DNA of 64,000 nt from DAISKN01 sp963716925 (GCA_963716925.1 CAVQUX010000014.1:186001-250000), one strand, 5' to 3'. Counted from the stretch's first letter, positions 1 to 8,756 are shown. Notes: generated by a model not told the origin, from the letters alone. A program made the numbers and translations.

Positions 1-840
1 GCGAGAGCGCTCGTTCGCAAGGAGCGACACCCGCCGGATGGCGCCCACGAGCTCCGCCGTGGCGCAGGTGACTTTCTTGTCGTTCCCCTGGGGGATGACT
101 TTGTCGTATGCGGGAAACTGGTCGTCGACGCGCTTGGATACCAGGAGTCGATCGCCGATGCGAAAGAACAGGTGGTTGTCGCCTTTCGCGAACGCCACTT
201 CGCTTTGCCCTTCCCCCAGAATCTTCAGAAGCTCCAGGAGCGTCTTCTTCGGGACGATCGCGCTCAGGTTCCCGCTCGAGCTGGAAGGACGGGGCAGAGA
301 GATGAAGGCGAGACGGTGTCCGTCCGTCGCCACCATCCGCATGTCGCTGTCGGTGAGCTCCAGCCTGGCGCCGTTCAGGAAGTAACGGCTGTCGTCGGCG
401 GTGATGGCGAAGCTCGTCTTGTGGATGAGGGCGCTCAGCGTGGTGCCGGCGATGACGGTGAATCCAGCCGCCGGGGGCTCTGCCAGGGAAGGAAACTCCG
501 TCTTCGAGAGCCCGACCATCTTGAAGTACGCCCGCCCCGAGGTGATCGATGCCCACGAGTTCTCGAGCTCCTTGAGCTCGATGCTCCGATCGTCGACGGC
601 GCGAACGATCTCGAAGAGCTTCTTCGCGGAGAGCGTCAACGCTCCCGGCTTTCGTACCTCGGCCGGGATGCGGCATCGCAGGCCGACGTCGAGGTCGGTG
701 GCCGCCATGTCGATGCCCCCGCCGCTCGCAGCCTCGATGAGCACGTTGGAGAGAATGGGAATCGTGTTCTTTCTCTCGACGATTCCCTGAATGAGTCCGA
801 GCTCTCGCACGAGGTCGTCTTTGCTGGCGCTGAACTCCAT
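1..840 (-). CDS. dnaN: DNA polymerase III beta sliding clamp, 5' part (runs off the left edge)
   Basis: This is the first 280 codons of a clamp normally near 370 residues; the C-terminal third lies outside the window. The clamp encircles DNA and tethers the replicative polymerase. The translation opens with MEFSASKDDLVRELGLIQGI and continues with NTIPILSNVLIEA and a TDLDVGLR segment, all typical of DnaN domain 1. The ATG is preceded by AGGA about six bases upstream. It follows dnaA in the same direction after a 260-base gap, the classic dnaA-dnaN order. Nothing unusual is seen. The assignment is secure from the conserved domain 1 sequence and the position. Confidence 0.95.
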   Translation of the reverse strand, partial: MEFSASKDDLVRELGLIQGIVERKNTIPILSNVLIEAASGGGIDMAATDLDVGLRCRIPAEVRKPGALTLSAKKLFEIVRAVDDRSIELKELENSWASITSGRAYFKMVGLSKTEFPSLAEPPAAGFTVIAGTTLSALIHKTSFAITADDSRYFLNGARLELTDSDMRMVATDGHRLAFISLPRPSSSSGNLSAIVPKKTLLELLKILGEGQSEVAFAKGDNHLFFRIGDRLLVSKRVDDQFPAYDKVIPQGNDKKVTCATAELVGAIRRVSLLANERSR

Positions 841-1100
841 CGATTATTCCTATTGGGATTCTTCTTTCCAGAAAGGAGAATCTATAAACCTTAATTATAT
901 CAAGAAACGGCTGTGAATAAAAACCATAGCGATATTTATCCCTTTTAGTTTCTGTCGTTTAGCCATGTGCAAGGATTGTGCGAGGCCTGCGGTCCGGATC
1001 CGCCAATGCGCGTGGAAAAGAGGGTGCCGGGAGGCGCTCCACGACGGTGCACAAAAGCGTGCACAGGGTTTTGCGGCCTGGTTTGTGGATAACGATTCCG
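841..1100. other. oriC: Candidate chromosomal origin (oriC) between dnaA and dnaN
   Basis: The gap between dnaA and dnaN holds two perfect DnaA boxes in the same orientation: TGTGAATAA at 912-920 and TGTGGATAA at 1084-1092 (both fit TTATNCACA on the minus strand). A weaker box-like GTGGAAAA lies near 1012. The stretch 880-950 is strikingly AT-rich for this genome and could be the unwinding element. A parS site lies 5 kb away and the flanking rpmH-rnpA block is typical of origins. That origins sit beside dnaA is established; that this one is active is inference. Confidence 0.7.
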
Positions 1101-2441
1101 TCATCGGAGGGAGTCGACCAGGCCTTGGATGAGCCGATCGAACTCGGGGTCGGAGCGGCGGAGGGCGTCGATCTTGCGTACGGAGTGGATGACGGTGGAG
1201 TGGTGCTTTCCGCCGAAAGCCTTCCCGATGTAGGGGAGGCTCGCGCGGGTGAGTGATTTCGACAGGTACATCGCAATCTGCCGCGGAAGAGCGACGGACT
1301 TGGCGTTGTTGCGAGCCTTGAGGTCCGAGACCTTGAGACGGAAGTGATCGGCCACGTATTTCTGAATCGAGTCCAGGTTGAGGATCTTTTCCTCGCTGGG
1401 AAGGAGGTCCCTCAAGACTTCCTGAGTGAGGGCGAGATCGATGGTACGGCCGGTGAGAGAAGAGTAGGCGATCAAGCGGATGAGGGAGCCCTCGAGCTCG
1501 CGGATGTTCGACTTGATCCGGGACGCGATGAAGATGGCGACGTTGTCCGGAAGGTTCACGCCCTCGGCGTCGGCCTTCTTGCGCAGGATGGCGATCTTGG
1601 TCTCGAGATCGGGCGCCTGGATGTCGGCGGTCAGTCCCCATTCGAATCTCGATCGGAGGCGCTCTTCGAGCGTGGGAATCTCGCGCGGCGGGGCGTCGCT
1701 GCTTAGGACGATCTGCTTCTGCGCGTCGTAGAGCGCATTGAACGTGTGAAAGAACTCTTCCTGAGTTCGCTCCTTGCCGGCGATGAACTGGATATCGTCG
1801 ACCAGGAGGACGTCGAACGAGCGGTGCTTGTTGCGGAACTCGATGATGCGATCGTAGCGGATGGCGTTGATGAGCTCGTTCATGAACTTCTCCGCCGAGA
1901 TGTAGACCATCTTGACGGCGGGGTTCTGGTCCAGAATCTGGTGCCCGATCGCGTGGAGGAGATGCGTCTTGCCGAGCCCGACGCCGCCGTAGATGAAGAG
2001 CGGGTTATAGGCGCGGGAGGGGGACTCGGCGACGGCGCGGGCGGCCGCGTGGGCGAACTGGTTGCTGGAGCCCACGACGAAGGTATCGAACCGATACTTC
2101 TGGTTGAGCACGGGCGGGGAGGCGGCGTCGAACGGCGGGAGGGCCTGGGGCCGCAAACCCGAGGAGGAGAGGTTCGCGCGCGGGGTCTCCGTCGGGGCAG
2201 CGTCCGTTCGCGCGGTCTCGAACACGACTTCGATTTCAGGCCGATGCAGCTCGTCGAGGGACTCGAGAATGACACCGGAGTAGTGCTTGTTGAGCCAGTC
2301 GCGGAAATGGGCGTTCGGGACGAGGACGCTGACGCTCTGACCGCGCTCCGCCAGCAGTCGGGTGGGGCGAAACCACGTGTTGAAGCTGTGGCGGTTGACC
2401 TTCGTCTCGATCTTCTGGAGAATTTCTTCCCAAAGGTTCAT
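1101..2441 (-). CDS. dnaA: Chromosomal replication initiator protein DnaA
   Basis: This AAA+ initiator binds DnaA boxes and opens the origin. The 446-residue length is normal. Domain I is at the N-terminus (MNLWEEILQKIETKVNRHSF), followed by a variable linker. The AAA+ core has Walker A GGVGLGKTHLLHA and Walker B LLVDDIQFI. A C-terminal domain IV box-binding helix-turn-helix ends in a motif close to GGKHHSTVIHSVRKI. The ATG at MNLWEEI was chosen because the upstream in-frame extension lacks family similarity. The perfect DnaA box 9 bases past the stop and weaker boxes upstream are consistent with autoregulation. Confidence 0.97.
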   Translation of the reverse strand: MNLWEEILQKIETKVNRHSFNTWFRPTRLLAERGQSVSVLVPNAHFRDWLNKHYSGVILESLDELHRPEIEVVFETARTDAAPTETPRANLSSSGLRPQALPPFDAASPPVLNQKYRFDTFVVGSSNQFAHAAARAVAESPSRAYNPLFIYGGVGLGKTHLLHAIGHQILDQNPAVKMVYISAEKFMNELINAIRYDRIIEFRNKHRSFDVLLVDDIQFIAGKERTQEEFFHTFNALYDAQKQIVLSSDAPPREIPTLEERLRSRFEWGLTADIQAPDLETKIAILRKKADAEGVNLPDNVAIFIASRIKSNIRELEGSLIRLIAYSSLTGRTIDLALTQEVLRDLLPSEEKILNLDSIQKYVADHFRLKVSDLKARNNAKSVALPRQIAMYLSKSLTRASLPYIGKAFGGKHHSTVIHSVRKIDALRRSDPEFDRLIQGLVDSLR

Positions 2442-2521
2442 GGGCGTAAGCAAACAAACCAAAGCACTTACATGCGTCCGATGATGACCAGCCCTAGGAG
2501 GTGAGCGCCCGGACGGGGACG

Positions 2522-2553
2522 ATTTCCACAGAAATATCAACAAATGTGGAAAA
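2522..2553. promoter_or_regulatory. Degenerate DnaA boxes upstream of dnaA
   Basis: Upstream of dnaA, ATTTCCACA (2522-2530) and, inverted, TGTGGAAAA (2545-2553, reading TTTTCCACA on the other strand) resemble DnaA boxes with two and one mismatches. They face each other 14 bases apart and could serve dnaA autoregulation or a bipartite origin. The rest of the 370-base gap between dnaA and rpmH holds G-rich runs and the rpmH promoter, and no gene. Confidence 0.45.
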
Positions 2554-2694
2554 CCCACAATGCGGGGGGACCCCACCCCGTTGGAAAAGCTTTCGTCTAT
2601 GTCGACCGGACGAGGGGCGTAATCTAGCATATGGGGTGGGGGTCGACAAGAAAAAATTCTCGTGGGGGGGCGAGGGGGGGAACAGGGGTGCGAG

Positions 2695-2723
2695 TTGACA
2701 GGGAGAAGGCCGAGGAGTAGCAT
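2695..2723 (+). promoter_or_regulatory. Sigma70-type promoter for the rpmH-rnpA-yidD-yidC operon
   Basis: TTGACA (2695-2700) and TAGCAT (2718-2723) are separated by exactly 17 bases and lie about 90 bases upstream of rpmH, divergent from dnaA. The -35 is consensus and the -10 has two mismatches. Confidence 0.7.
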
Positions 2724-2811
2724 GGTTGATTTCGCTTCGACGGTAATTGCGCGCCGGGCGAGCGCCCGATGAGGTCGGCCCGCACCGTCCGGAGCCGGGA
2801 GTCATAACGAA

Positions 2812-2946
2812 ATGAAAAGAACGTTCCAGCCGAATCGACGCCGGCGCAGCCGGACGCACGGGTTTCGCGTGAGGATGCGATCCAAGGCCGGCCGCGCGGT
2901 GCTCGCGCGCCGCCGGCGCAAGGGGCGGCACCGTCTCTCGGTTTGA
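2812..2946 (+). CDS. rpmH: Ribosomal protein bL34
   Basis: This 44-residue, extremely basic protein is a structural component of the large ribosomal subunit. It starts MKRTFQPNRRRRSRTHGFR and ends in the RRRRKGRHRLSV type tail that defines bL34. Length and charge are exactly those of the family. It is the first gene after a good promoter, and its stop codon overlaps the TTG start of rnpA (TTGA), so the two are translationally coupled as in most bacteria. Confidence 0.97.
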   Translation: MKRTFQPNRRRRSRTHGFRVRMRSKAGRAVLARRRRKGRHRLSV

Positions 2947-3320
2947 CGGAGAGCCGTTCCGGAAGAGATCGCGGACGAGCTCCCGCCCTGCGCCGCAGGG
3001 CGGACTTCGAGCGCGTTTATCGAGAGGGACGACGATGGGTGAGCCCTCTATTCGTGGCCTTCGTTCTCGTGACCCAAGGGACCGGGCTGCGCGTGGGCTT
3101 CGTCGCCAGCAGGAAGGTCGGGGGGGCGGTCTCGAGAAACCGAGCAAAGAGGCTCCTGAGAGAGGTCTTCCGGAAGAGGGGACCCGCGGTGGGTACGCCG
3201 CTCGACATCGTGCTGGTCGCGAGAGGGGCCATCCTCGACGCGAACTATTCGGAGGTCGAGGCCCAGTACCTCCGGGGCGTGGGACGTTGGCTTGAGAAGA
3301 ATTCTCGAGGTCGTGGATAG
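2943..3320 (+). CDS. rnpA: Ribonuclease P protein component
   Basis: This is the protein subunit of RNase P, which supports the catalytic RNA that trims tRNA 5' leaders. It has 125 residues, normal for the family. The signature basic helix is visible as RNRAKRLLREVFRK (about residues 65-78), preceded by the RVGFVASRKVGGAV strand. Translation begins at a TTG inside the rpmH stop. The C-terminal coding region overlaps the start of yidD by 29 bases, which fits the tight rpmH-rnpA-yidD-yidC layout. Confidence 0.95.
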   Translation: MTESRSGRDRGRAPALRRRADFERVYREGRRWVSPLFVAFVLVTQGTGLRVGFVASRKVGGAVSRNRAKRLLREVFRKRGPAVGTPLDIVLVARGAILDANYSEVEAQYLRGVGRWLEKNSRGRG

Positions 3321-3537
3321 GGAGGTCCTGAGCTGCATTCTGAGGGCGGGCATCTGGGTCTATCAGGTCAGTCTGGGACTGCTGTTTGGGGGCGCCTGCC
3401 GCTTCCACCCGTCTTGTTCTCGGTACGCCGCGGAGGCGATCCGAAGGCACGGCGCGATGCGGGGGACGAGACTTGCGGTCGCAAGACTTTTGCGTTGTCA
3501 TCCTTTTCATCCCGGGGGAGTCGATCCCGTGCCCTGA
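3292..3537 (+). CDS. yidD: Membrane protein insertion efficiency factor YidD
   Basis: This 81-residue protein is associated with the inner face of the membrane and assists YidC-dependent insertion. The family signature CRFHPSCSRYAAEAI is complete, and the C-terminal LLRCHPFHPGGVDPVP motif is also canonical. The start is a TTG inside rnpA; an in-frame GTG seven codons later is an alternative. It sits between rnpA and yidC as expected. Confidence 0.92.
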   Translation: MRRILEVVDREVLSCILRAGIWVYQVSLGLLFGGACRFHPSCSRYAAEAIRRHGAMRGTRLAVARLLRCHPFHPGGVDPVP

Positions 3538-3577
3538 CGTGCCGCACTCCGGCCGAGGCACCTAGAGAGATGCTCTA

Positions 3578-5314
3578 ATGGAAAAACGATTGTTGTTGTT
3601 CTTCGCCGTCACGTTTCTACTCGTCTCGCTGTGGCCCCGACTGTTCCCGCCGCCGGCGCCGCCGCTTCCCTCTTCGAGCCCGATGGCGGTGGAGCCGGCG
3701 GGAGAGCCGGCATCGGCGGAGGCGGAAGAGGCGAAAACGGAGCCGGTGTTGGTCGAGGGGACCGAACCCGGGGTCGCCGGCGAGCCGACTCGGCGAGCCG
3801 CCGCCGCCGAGGAGCGCCTGGTCGTCGAGACCGACGTCTACCGGCTCGAGTTCTCGAACCGTGGAGCGCGTCTCGTGAGCGCTCGGCTCAAGGCCTTCGA
3901 AGACGAGCGGGGCGAGCCGTACGAGCTCGTGAGCGCCGAAGCGTCGCAGCACACGGGCGCCTATCCGCTCGACCTGCGCCTTGCGTCCGTCGCTCAAACG
4001 GAAGAGCTGCGCAAGGCGCTCTTCGAGGTCAACCCATCGGGACCGCTCTCGATTTCATCCAACGAAACGGCGAAGGTCGAGTTCGTCTGGGCGGACGGTA
4101 GGGGACTCGAAGTCACGAAGGAGCTTCGCTTCGAGGGGGCGAGATACGGCATCGACGTCGTGGTCTCGGTTCGAGAGCGAGGGCAGGAGATCGCTAAGGA
4201 GATTCTCTACGGACCCGGGCTCGGCCGGGAGATCGCCTCGGGACAGTACGTAGGGAAGGAGAAGGGGGTGCTCGTTTCCCGCGGGCAGGTCGCGCTCTTT
4301 TCCGCATCGAATCTCGACGAGGAGGGAACGGCGGTCAGCGTCGAGGCCGCGGGCGTGACGTCGCACTACTTCGCCGCGATCATGCTCCCCGAGCCCGGAG
4401 GGCTCTATGGGTCCCGCCTCTCGAGAACGACGATTCCCGCAGTCGCCGAAGGCAAAGAGGGAAAAGGTCGCAAGGAGCACGACGCGATCACGGCTGCGCT
4501 CGAGGCGCCGGGGAGCCCTGCCGCCTTTCATCTGTATCTGGGCCCGAAGCAGCTCGAGAAGCTGGAGCAGCTGCGCCCGGGGCTTTCGAGGATCATCGAG
4601 CTCGGCAACTGGATGTGGTATCCGGCGATGCTCCTCCGGACGGGGCTCATACGCCTGCACGAGCTCGTCGGGAACTGGGGTTGGGCGATCGTGCTTCTTA
4701 CGGTCGTCATCAACCTCTTCCTGGTGCCTCTGAAGCACTACAGCTTCGTTTCCATGCGGAAGATGCAGAAGCTCGCCCCTCAGATCCAGCGAATCCGGGA
4801 CCGCTACAAGAAGGTGAAGCCGACCGACCCTCGGTACCAGCAGATGAACCAGGAGATCATGACGCTCTACAAGGAGCACAAGGTCTCCCCAGTGTCGGGG
4901 TGCCTTCCGATGCTCTTGATGATCCCCTTCTTTTTCGCCTTCTATCGGCTCTTGATGTCGTCGATCGAGCTGCGCCACGCCCCATTTCTCTTATGGATTC
5001 ATGATTTATCGCAGTTCGACCCGTATTTCGTTCTGCCAATCCTGATGGGAGCGACCCAGATCGGCATCCAGAAGATGACACCCCAGACCACCGTGGACCC
5101 GGTTCAAGCGAAGATCATGCAGTTCATGCCGGTCATGTTCACGTTCATCCTCGCCTGGGCGCCCGCCGGCCTGGTTCTCTACTGGTTCTCGAACAATCTC
5201 GTCTCCATGGTTCAGCAGGTGGTGACGAACCGTTGGCTGGGAAAGGGAGAGGACGAGGGAGGTCAGGGGGCGAAGGCGAAGAAGGCCGCGAAGCAGGCGC
5301 AAGCGCATGGCTGA
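3578..5314 (+). CDS. yidC: Membrane protein insertase YidC
   Basis: YidC inserts and folds inner membrane proteins, alone or with SecYEG. The 578-residue length is that of the Gram-negative form. A first transmembrane helix (residues 5-20) is followed by a Pro/Glu-rich stretch. A large periplasmic beta domain occupies roughly residues 80-340, and the conserved five-helix insertase core begins at LGNWMWYPAML (about 342). The core includes the NWGWAIVLLTVVIN helix, the cytoplasmic hairpin with MRKMQKLAPQIQ, and the SGCLPMLLMIPFFFAFY helix. A short basic tail ends the protein. The stop overlaps the khpB start by eight bases. Confidence 0.96.
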   Translation: MEKRLLLFFAVTFLLVSLWPRLFPPPAPPLPSSSPMAVEPAGEPASAEAEEAKTEPVLVEGTEPGVAGEPTRRAAAAEERLVVETDVYRLEFSNRGARLVSARLKAFEDERGEPYELVSAEASQHTGAYPLDLRLASVAQTEELRKALFEVNPSGPLSISSNETAKVEFVWADGRGLEVTKELRFEGARYGIDVVVSVRERGQEIAKEILYGPGLGREIASGQYVGKEKGVLVSRGQVALFSASNLDEEGTAVSVEAAGVTSHYFAAIMLPEPGGLYGSRLSRTTIPAVAEGKEGKGRKEHDAITAALEAPGSPAAFHLYLGPKQLEKLEQLRPGLSRIIELGNWMWYPAMLLRTGLIRLHELVGNWGWAIVLLTVVINLFLVPLKHYSFVSMRKMQKLAPQIQRIRDRYKKVKPTDPRYQQMNQEIMTLYKEHKVSPVSGCLPMLLMIPFFFAFYRLLMSSIELRHAPFLLWIHDLSQFDPYFVLPILMGATQIGIQKMTPQTTVDPVQAKIMQFMPVMFTFILAWAPAGLVLYWFSNNLVSMVQQVVTNRWLGKGEDEGGQGAKAKKAAKQAQAHG

Positions 5315-5786
5315 GGAGGGGAATTTGACCGAAGAAAGACAGCCGGTCGAGGTCATCGACGAGACTGTCCGGCGGATGATGGACCATCTCGACTGGGATC
5401 TCGAAGTTCGCGCGGAAGAGGTCGACGAAGAAACGATTCGAGTCGATCTGTCGGGGGAAGACCGTGACCTCGTCCTCTGCAATCGCGCGGAGGTGCTCGA
5501 GTCGCTTCAGTACCTTCTGAACCGCATGTTCGCGCGCGACAATCGCGAAGGGCAGCGGATCCTCGTCGACTGCGACGGCTATCGCGCGCGAAAGGAAGCG
5601 GAGCTTCGCGAGATCGCTCTCCGGGTGTCGGACCGCGTGCGGCGCACGGGGGAGCGCGAGGAGCTCGGACTGATGAACCCGTACGAGCGAAGGATCGTCC
5701 ACCTCGCGGTCGCGGAGACCGAGGGGGTCACGACCGTGAGCGCGGGCGAGGGGGTCATGAAGAGGGTCATCATCCTCCCGTCGTGA
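5307..5786 (+). CDS. khpB: KH-R3H RNA-binding protein KhpB (Jag), lacking the Jag-N domain
   Basis: KhpB/Jag proteins bind single-stranded RNA with a KH domain followed by an R3H domain. Here the KH-like region covers about residues 20-85 and the R3H region about 90-155, with the conserved R-x4-H element seen as ERRIVHLAV near residue 130. At 159 residues it lacks the N-terminal Jag-N module of about 50 residues found in many orthologues. It sits directly after yidC, the standard place, and overlaps rsmG by four bases (GTGA). Confidence 0.88.
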   Translation: MAEEGNLTEERQPVEVIDETVRRMMDHLDWDLEVRAEEVDEETIRVDLSGEDRDLVLCNRAEVLESLQYLLNRMFARDNREGQRILVDCDGYRARKEAELREIALRVSDRVRRTGEREELGLMNPYERRIVHLAVAETEGVTTVSAGEGVMKRVIILPS

Positions 5787-6448
5787 CAATCGCCCTCCGC
5801 GGGGCCCCATTGAGCTTCGAAGAAGACCTGCGACTCGCTCTGGGAGACGCGGCTTCCTTCGACCTTTCTCCGGGAGCCTACGCGAGACTCGAGGCCCTCG
5901 ATGGACTTCTCGTTCGGTGGTCGGCGAAGCTCGATCTGATCGGATTCAGGACGAAGGCGGAGAGGAGCCGCCGTTACTTCGCCGAGCCGCTCGCGGCTTC
6001 GTGTTGGCTTCCCGATGCGGGCCTGGCCCTGGACATCGGTTCCGGCGGCGGAAGTCCCGGCCTTCCGTTCGCGATCGCGAAGCCGCGCCTCTCGTGGACC
6101 CTCCTCGAGCCCCGTCTTCGCAGGCGTCTGTTTCTGGACGAGGCGGTGCGGGAGCTCCGGCTGGAGAACGTGGTCGTTTCCCGGGCGCGCTTCGAATCCG
6201 GGGAGGTGAGAAGCTGGAGCGAGCTCGCCGCGATCTCCGTCCGCGGCGTGCGGCTGGGAGGGCCCGACTTCGAGGCCGTCGGAAAGGCGCTTTCGGTCGG
6301 CGGCCGTTTTCTCTGGCTCAGCGGGGAGGACCGGTTGGGCGAAGCGGTGCGATGGTTCGGAGCGCGCCGGGAATTCTCGGCCGAGGGACCGAAACCCCTC
6401 CTGGCCGGCTCCGACGCCCGGGTTCTCGTCGTTTCCCGAATCGCGTGA
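5783..6448 (+). CDS. rsmG: 16S rRNA (guanine-N7) methyltransferase RsmG
   Basis: RsmG uses SAM to methylate N7 of G527 (E. coli numbering) in 16S rRNA. The 221-residue product has the SAM-binding motif LDIGSGGGSPGLPFAIA (about residues 77-93), followed by the LLEPRLRRRLFLDEAVREL segment typical of the family, where most members have an E-x4-R-x3-L pattern. The start is a GTG overlapping the khpB stop. Its position just before parS-parA-parB is the common gidB-parA-parB arrangement. No mnmE or mnmG is present here. Confidence 0.93.
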   Translation: MTIALRGAPLSFEEDLRLALGDAASFDLSPGAYARLEALDGLLVRWSAKLDLIGFRTKAERSRRYFAEPLAASCWLPDAGLALDIGSGGGSPGLPFAIAKPRLSWTLLEPRLRRRLFLDEAVRELRLENVVVSRARFESGEVRSWSELAAISVRGVRLGGPDFEAVGKALSVGGRFLWLSGEDRLGEAVRWFGARREFSAEGPKPLLAGSDARVLVVSRIA

Positions 6449-6464
6449 CCCAGGGGGCGCCCGA

Positions 6465-6480
6465 TGTTTCACGTGAAACA
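6465..6480. promoter_or_regulatory. parS: parS centromere site
   Basis: TGTTTCACGTGAAACA is a perfect 16-base palindrome identical to the widely conserved parS consensus. It lies between rsmG and parA and is where ParB loads to spread on DNA. Confidence 0.95.
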
Positions 6481-6567
6481 TCGCTGGCAAGCGGTCCTTC
6501 TTCAAAAGGATCGCTGTGCTATGCTCGTACGCTTTCGAGCCCGAAGAGGAGCGTCCAATTCCACCCG

Positions 6568-7344
6568 ATGACCCGTATCGTCGCCATCGCCAATCAAAAA
6601 GGAGGAGTGGGGAAGACCACAACCGCCATCAATGTGAGCTCCTCCGTCGCGGCGGCGGAGAAGAGCGCGCTGGTCGTCGACATGGACCCCCAGGCCAACC
6701 TGACGAGCGGCCTGGGCATCGACCCCACGGGGCTCTCGGGCACGATCTACCGAGGCCTGGTGGAGGGCGCGCCTGCGAACGAGCTCATACGGGACACCGC
6801 TCTCGCGACGTTGAAAGTGATTCCCTCCGAGAGGAACCTGACGGGCGCGGAAATCGAGCTCGTGGACCAGCCGGGCCGCGAGTTCCGATTGAAAGAGCTC
6901 CTCGCGCCCATCGCGGGCGGATACGACTACATCTTCATCGACTGTCCCCCTTCGCTCGGACTTCTCACGCTCAATGCCCTCGTCGCCGCCGATTCGGTAC
7001 TGATCCCGCTCCAGTGCGAGTTCTTCGCCCTCGCCGGCGTGAGCGAGCTCCTCTCGACCGTGAACCGGGTGCGCGCGAGCTTCAACCCGAAACTGGAGAT
7101 CGAGGGCATCGTCTTCACCATGGTCGACGAGCGCACGAACCTGACGACGCAAGTGATGGACGACGTGCGCCAGAACTTTCCCGGGATCGTCTACCGTAGC
7201 ATCATCCCGAGGAACGTGCGGCTGGCGGAGGCGCCCTCGTTCGGGAAGCCCATCCTCTTATACGACGTGCGCTCGCGGGGCGCCGAAGCGTATCTGTCGC
7301 TCACGAAGGAGATCCTCGGGCATGAAGCGCAAAGTGCTCGGTAA
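6568..7344 (+). CDS. parA: Chromosome partitioning ATPase ParA (Soj)
   Basis: ParA forms ATP-dependent dimers on the nucleoid that move ParB-parS complexes. The 258-residue protein starts MTRIVAIANQKGGVGKTTTA with the deviant Walker A KGGVGKTT. It continues with the VDMDPQANLTSGLG segment and IDCPPSLGLLTLNAL, all diagnostic. The ATG was chosen because the motif begins ten codons later, as in orthologues. It has no N-terminal helix-turn-helix, which is typical of chromosomal ParA. Its last 23 bases overlap parB. Confidence 0.96.
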   Translation: MTRIVAIANQKGGVGKTTTAINVSSSVAAAEKSALVVDMDPQANLTSGLGIDPTGLSGTIYRGLVEGAPANELIRDTALATLKVIPSERNLTGAEIELVDQPGREFRLKELLAPIAGGYDYIFIDCPPSLGLLTLNALVAADSVLIPLQCEFFALAGVSELLSTVNRVRASFNPKLEIEGIVFTMVDERTNLTTQVMDDVRQNFPGIVYRSIIPRNVRLAEAPSFGKPILLYDVRSRGAEAYLSLTKEILGHEAQSAR

Positions 7345-8203
7345 GGGGCTCGCGGCGCTCCTGCCCGATTCGTCGGCCGGGGCGGAGGGGGAAAAGCTCC
7401 TCGAGCTTGCTCCCGATCGCATCGACCCCAATCCGGAGCAGCCGCGGCAGCACATCGACCCCGAGCGGCTTTCCGAGCTCGCGAAATCCATGATCGAACA
7501 GGGGGTGGTCCAGCCCCTGGTCGTGCGGCGTGTCGGCTCGCGCTATCAGATCATCGCGGGTGAAAGGCGATGGCGCGCGGCGCGCGAGGCCGGCCTCGCG
7601 AAAATCCCCGTCATCGTCCGCCAGGCCGAGGACCGGGAGCTGCTGGAGATCGCGCTCGTCGAGAACATCCAGAGGGAGGAGCTCAACCCTATCGAAGAGG
7701 CGGGGGCCTATCGAAGGCTCATCACGGAGCTCGGCTATTCGCAGGAGCAGGTGGCGGCGCGCGTAGGGAAGGACCGGTCCACGGTCGCGAACCTTCTCCG
7801 CCTCCTTCGCCTTCCTCGGGAGATACGCGGCCTCGTCGCCGAACAGAAACTGTCTCCGGGTCACGCCCGCCCACTCCTCACCCTCGACGCTCCCGATGCG
7901 CAGGTCGCCATCGCGAAGGAAATCGTGGAAAAGGAGCTGAGCGTTCGTGACGTCGAGCGGCGAGTCCAGGCGGCGAACCGTCCGGCCAAGTCGGCCAAAG
8001 CCACCCGCGCGGATGCGAACACCCGGGACGCGGAAAGCCAGCTGGAACAGGCGCTCGGCACCCGAGTTCGCGTACGACGCCAGGGGCGGAAGGGATCCCG
8101 GGGCCGGCTGGAGATAGAGTTTCATTCCGAGGACGAGCTTCACCGGATCTACGAGGCCCTTCTTCGCGGCGCGCGCACGGCGAAGCCTCGCACACCGGAG
8201 TAA
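7322..8203 (+). CDS. parB: Chromosome partitioning protein ParB (Spo0J/Noc family)
   Basis: ParB is a CTPase clamp that loads at parS. The 293-residue protein has the N-terminal ParA-stimulating sequence KRKVLGKGLAALLP. The ParB/Srx domain carries the ENIQREELNPIEEA box and GERRWRAAREAGL. The helix-turn-helix is around SQEQVAARVGKDRSTVANLLR, and the C-terminal dimerisation region follows a Lys/Ala-rich linker. The order parS-parA-parB and the overlapping start indicate one transcription unit. Confidence 0.96.
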   Translation: MKRKVLGKGLAALLPDSSAGAEGEKLLELAPDRIDPNPEQPRQHIDPERLSELAKSMIEQGVVQPLVVRRVGSRYQIIAGERRWRAAREAGLAKIPVIVRQAEDRELLEIALVENIQREELNPIEEAGAYRRLITELGYSQEQVAARVGKDRSTVANLLRLLRLPREIRGLVAEQKLSPGHARPLLTLDAPDAQVAIAKEIVEKELSVRDVERRVQAANRPAKSAKATRADANTRDAESQLEQALGTRVRVRRQGRKGSRGRLEIEFHSEDELHRIYEALLRGARTAKPRTPE

Positions 8204-8254
8204 TGGGAGAAGGTTCAGGAAAGGAATCATGAGATCAAGAAAGGGGACGGCATC

Positions 8255-8674
8255 GTGAGGGGCAAAATCACGACCAGCGGGGACCTGTCGGGCTTCCTCG
8301 ACGTGGGCACCGATTTCCACGGCGAGCTTTCGTTCCAGGACACGCTGCGCATCGACGGCAAGTTCGAAGGTACCATCCGAGACGGCCGCTTGCTGATCAT
8401 CGGCGAGTCCGCGGACGTCAACGCGGAGATTCACGTCGCCACGGTGAGCGTCAGCGGGCGGCTGCGGGGCGACGTTCACGCCAAGGAGCGGGTGGAGCTC
8501 CACGCGAGCGCACGGTGTCAGTGCAACCTCGACACCCGCGTCCTCGTGGTGGAGGAGGGCGCGATGTTCGAGGGGGGATGCGCCATGGGCGGGTCGGGCG
8601 CTTCCCGGGAGCCGGTTCCGCTCAGCCCGGCCGCCCAGTCGGACAAAGTGAAAAGATTCGCCGCGTCGGAATGA
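8255..8674 (+). CDS. Bactofilin
   Basis: Bactofilins polymerise into cytoskeletal beta-helical filaments and can act in cell shape or chromosome organisation. This 139-residue protein (GTG start) shows the domain: an N-terminal SGFLDVGTDFHGELSFQDTL segment, then short repeating strands such as IDGKFEGTI, DGRLLIIGESADVNAEI and VSGRLRGDVHAKERVELH. The tail is short and disordered. In myxobacteria bactofilins form scaffolds with ParABS, so a bactofilin directly downstream of parB is functionally suggestive. That link is inference here. Confidence 0.88.
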   Translation: MRGKITTSGDLSGFLDVGTDFHGELSFQDTLRIDGKFEGTIRDGRLLIIGESADVNAEIHVATVSVSGRLRGDVHAKERVELHASARCQCNLDTRVLVVEEGAMFEGGCAMGGSGASREPVPLSPAAQSDKVKRFAASE

Positions 8675-8726
8675 AGTGGACGGGCGCCGGCGCGAGGCTC
8701 ATCGTTCGAACGAAGCTCGCGGCGCG

Positions 8727-8756
8727 TTGACGGCTCGCGGAATCGCGTGATATATT
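8727..8756 (+). promoter_or_regulatory. Promoter upstream of the ATP synthase operon
   Basis: TTGACG (8727-8732) and TATATT (8751-8756) are separated by 18 bases, about 60 bases before the first atp gene. The local AT-richness stands out against the GC-rich surroundings. Confidence 0.6.
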
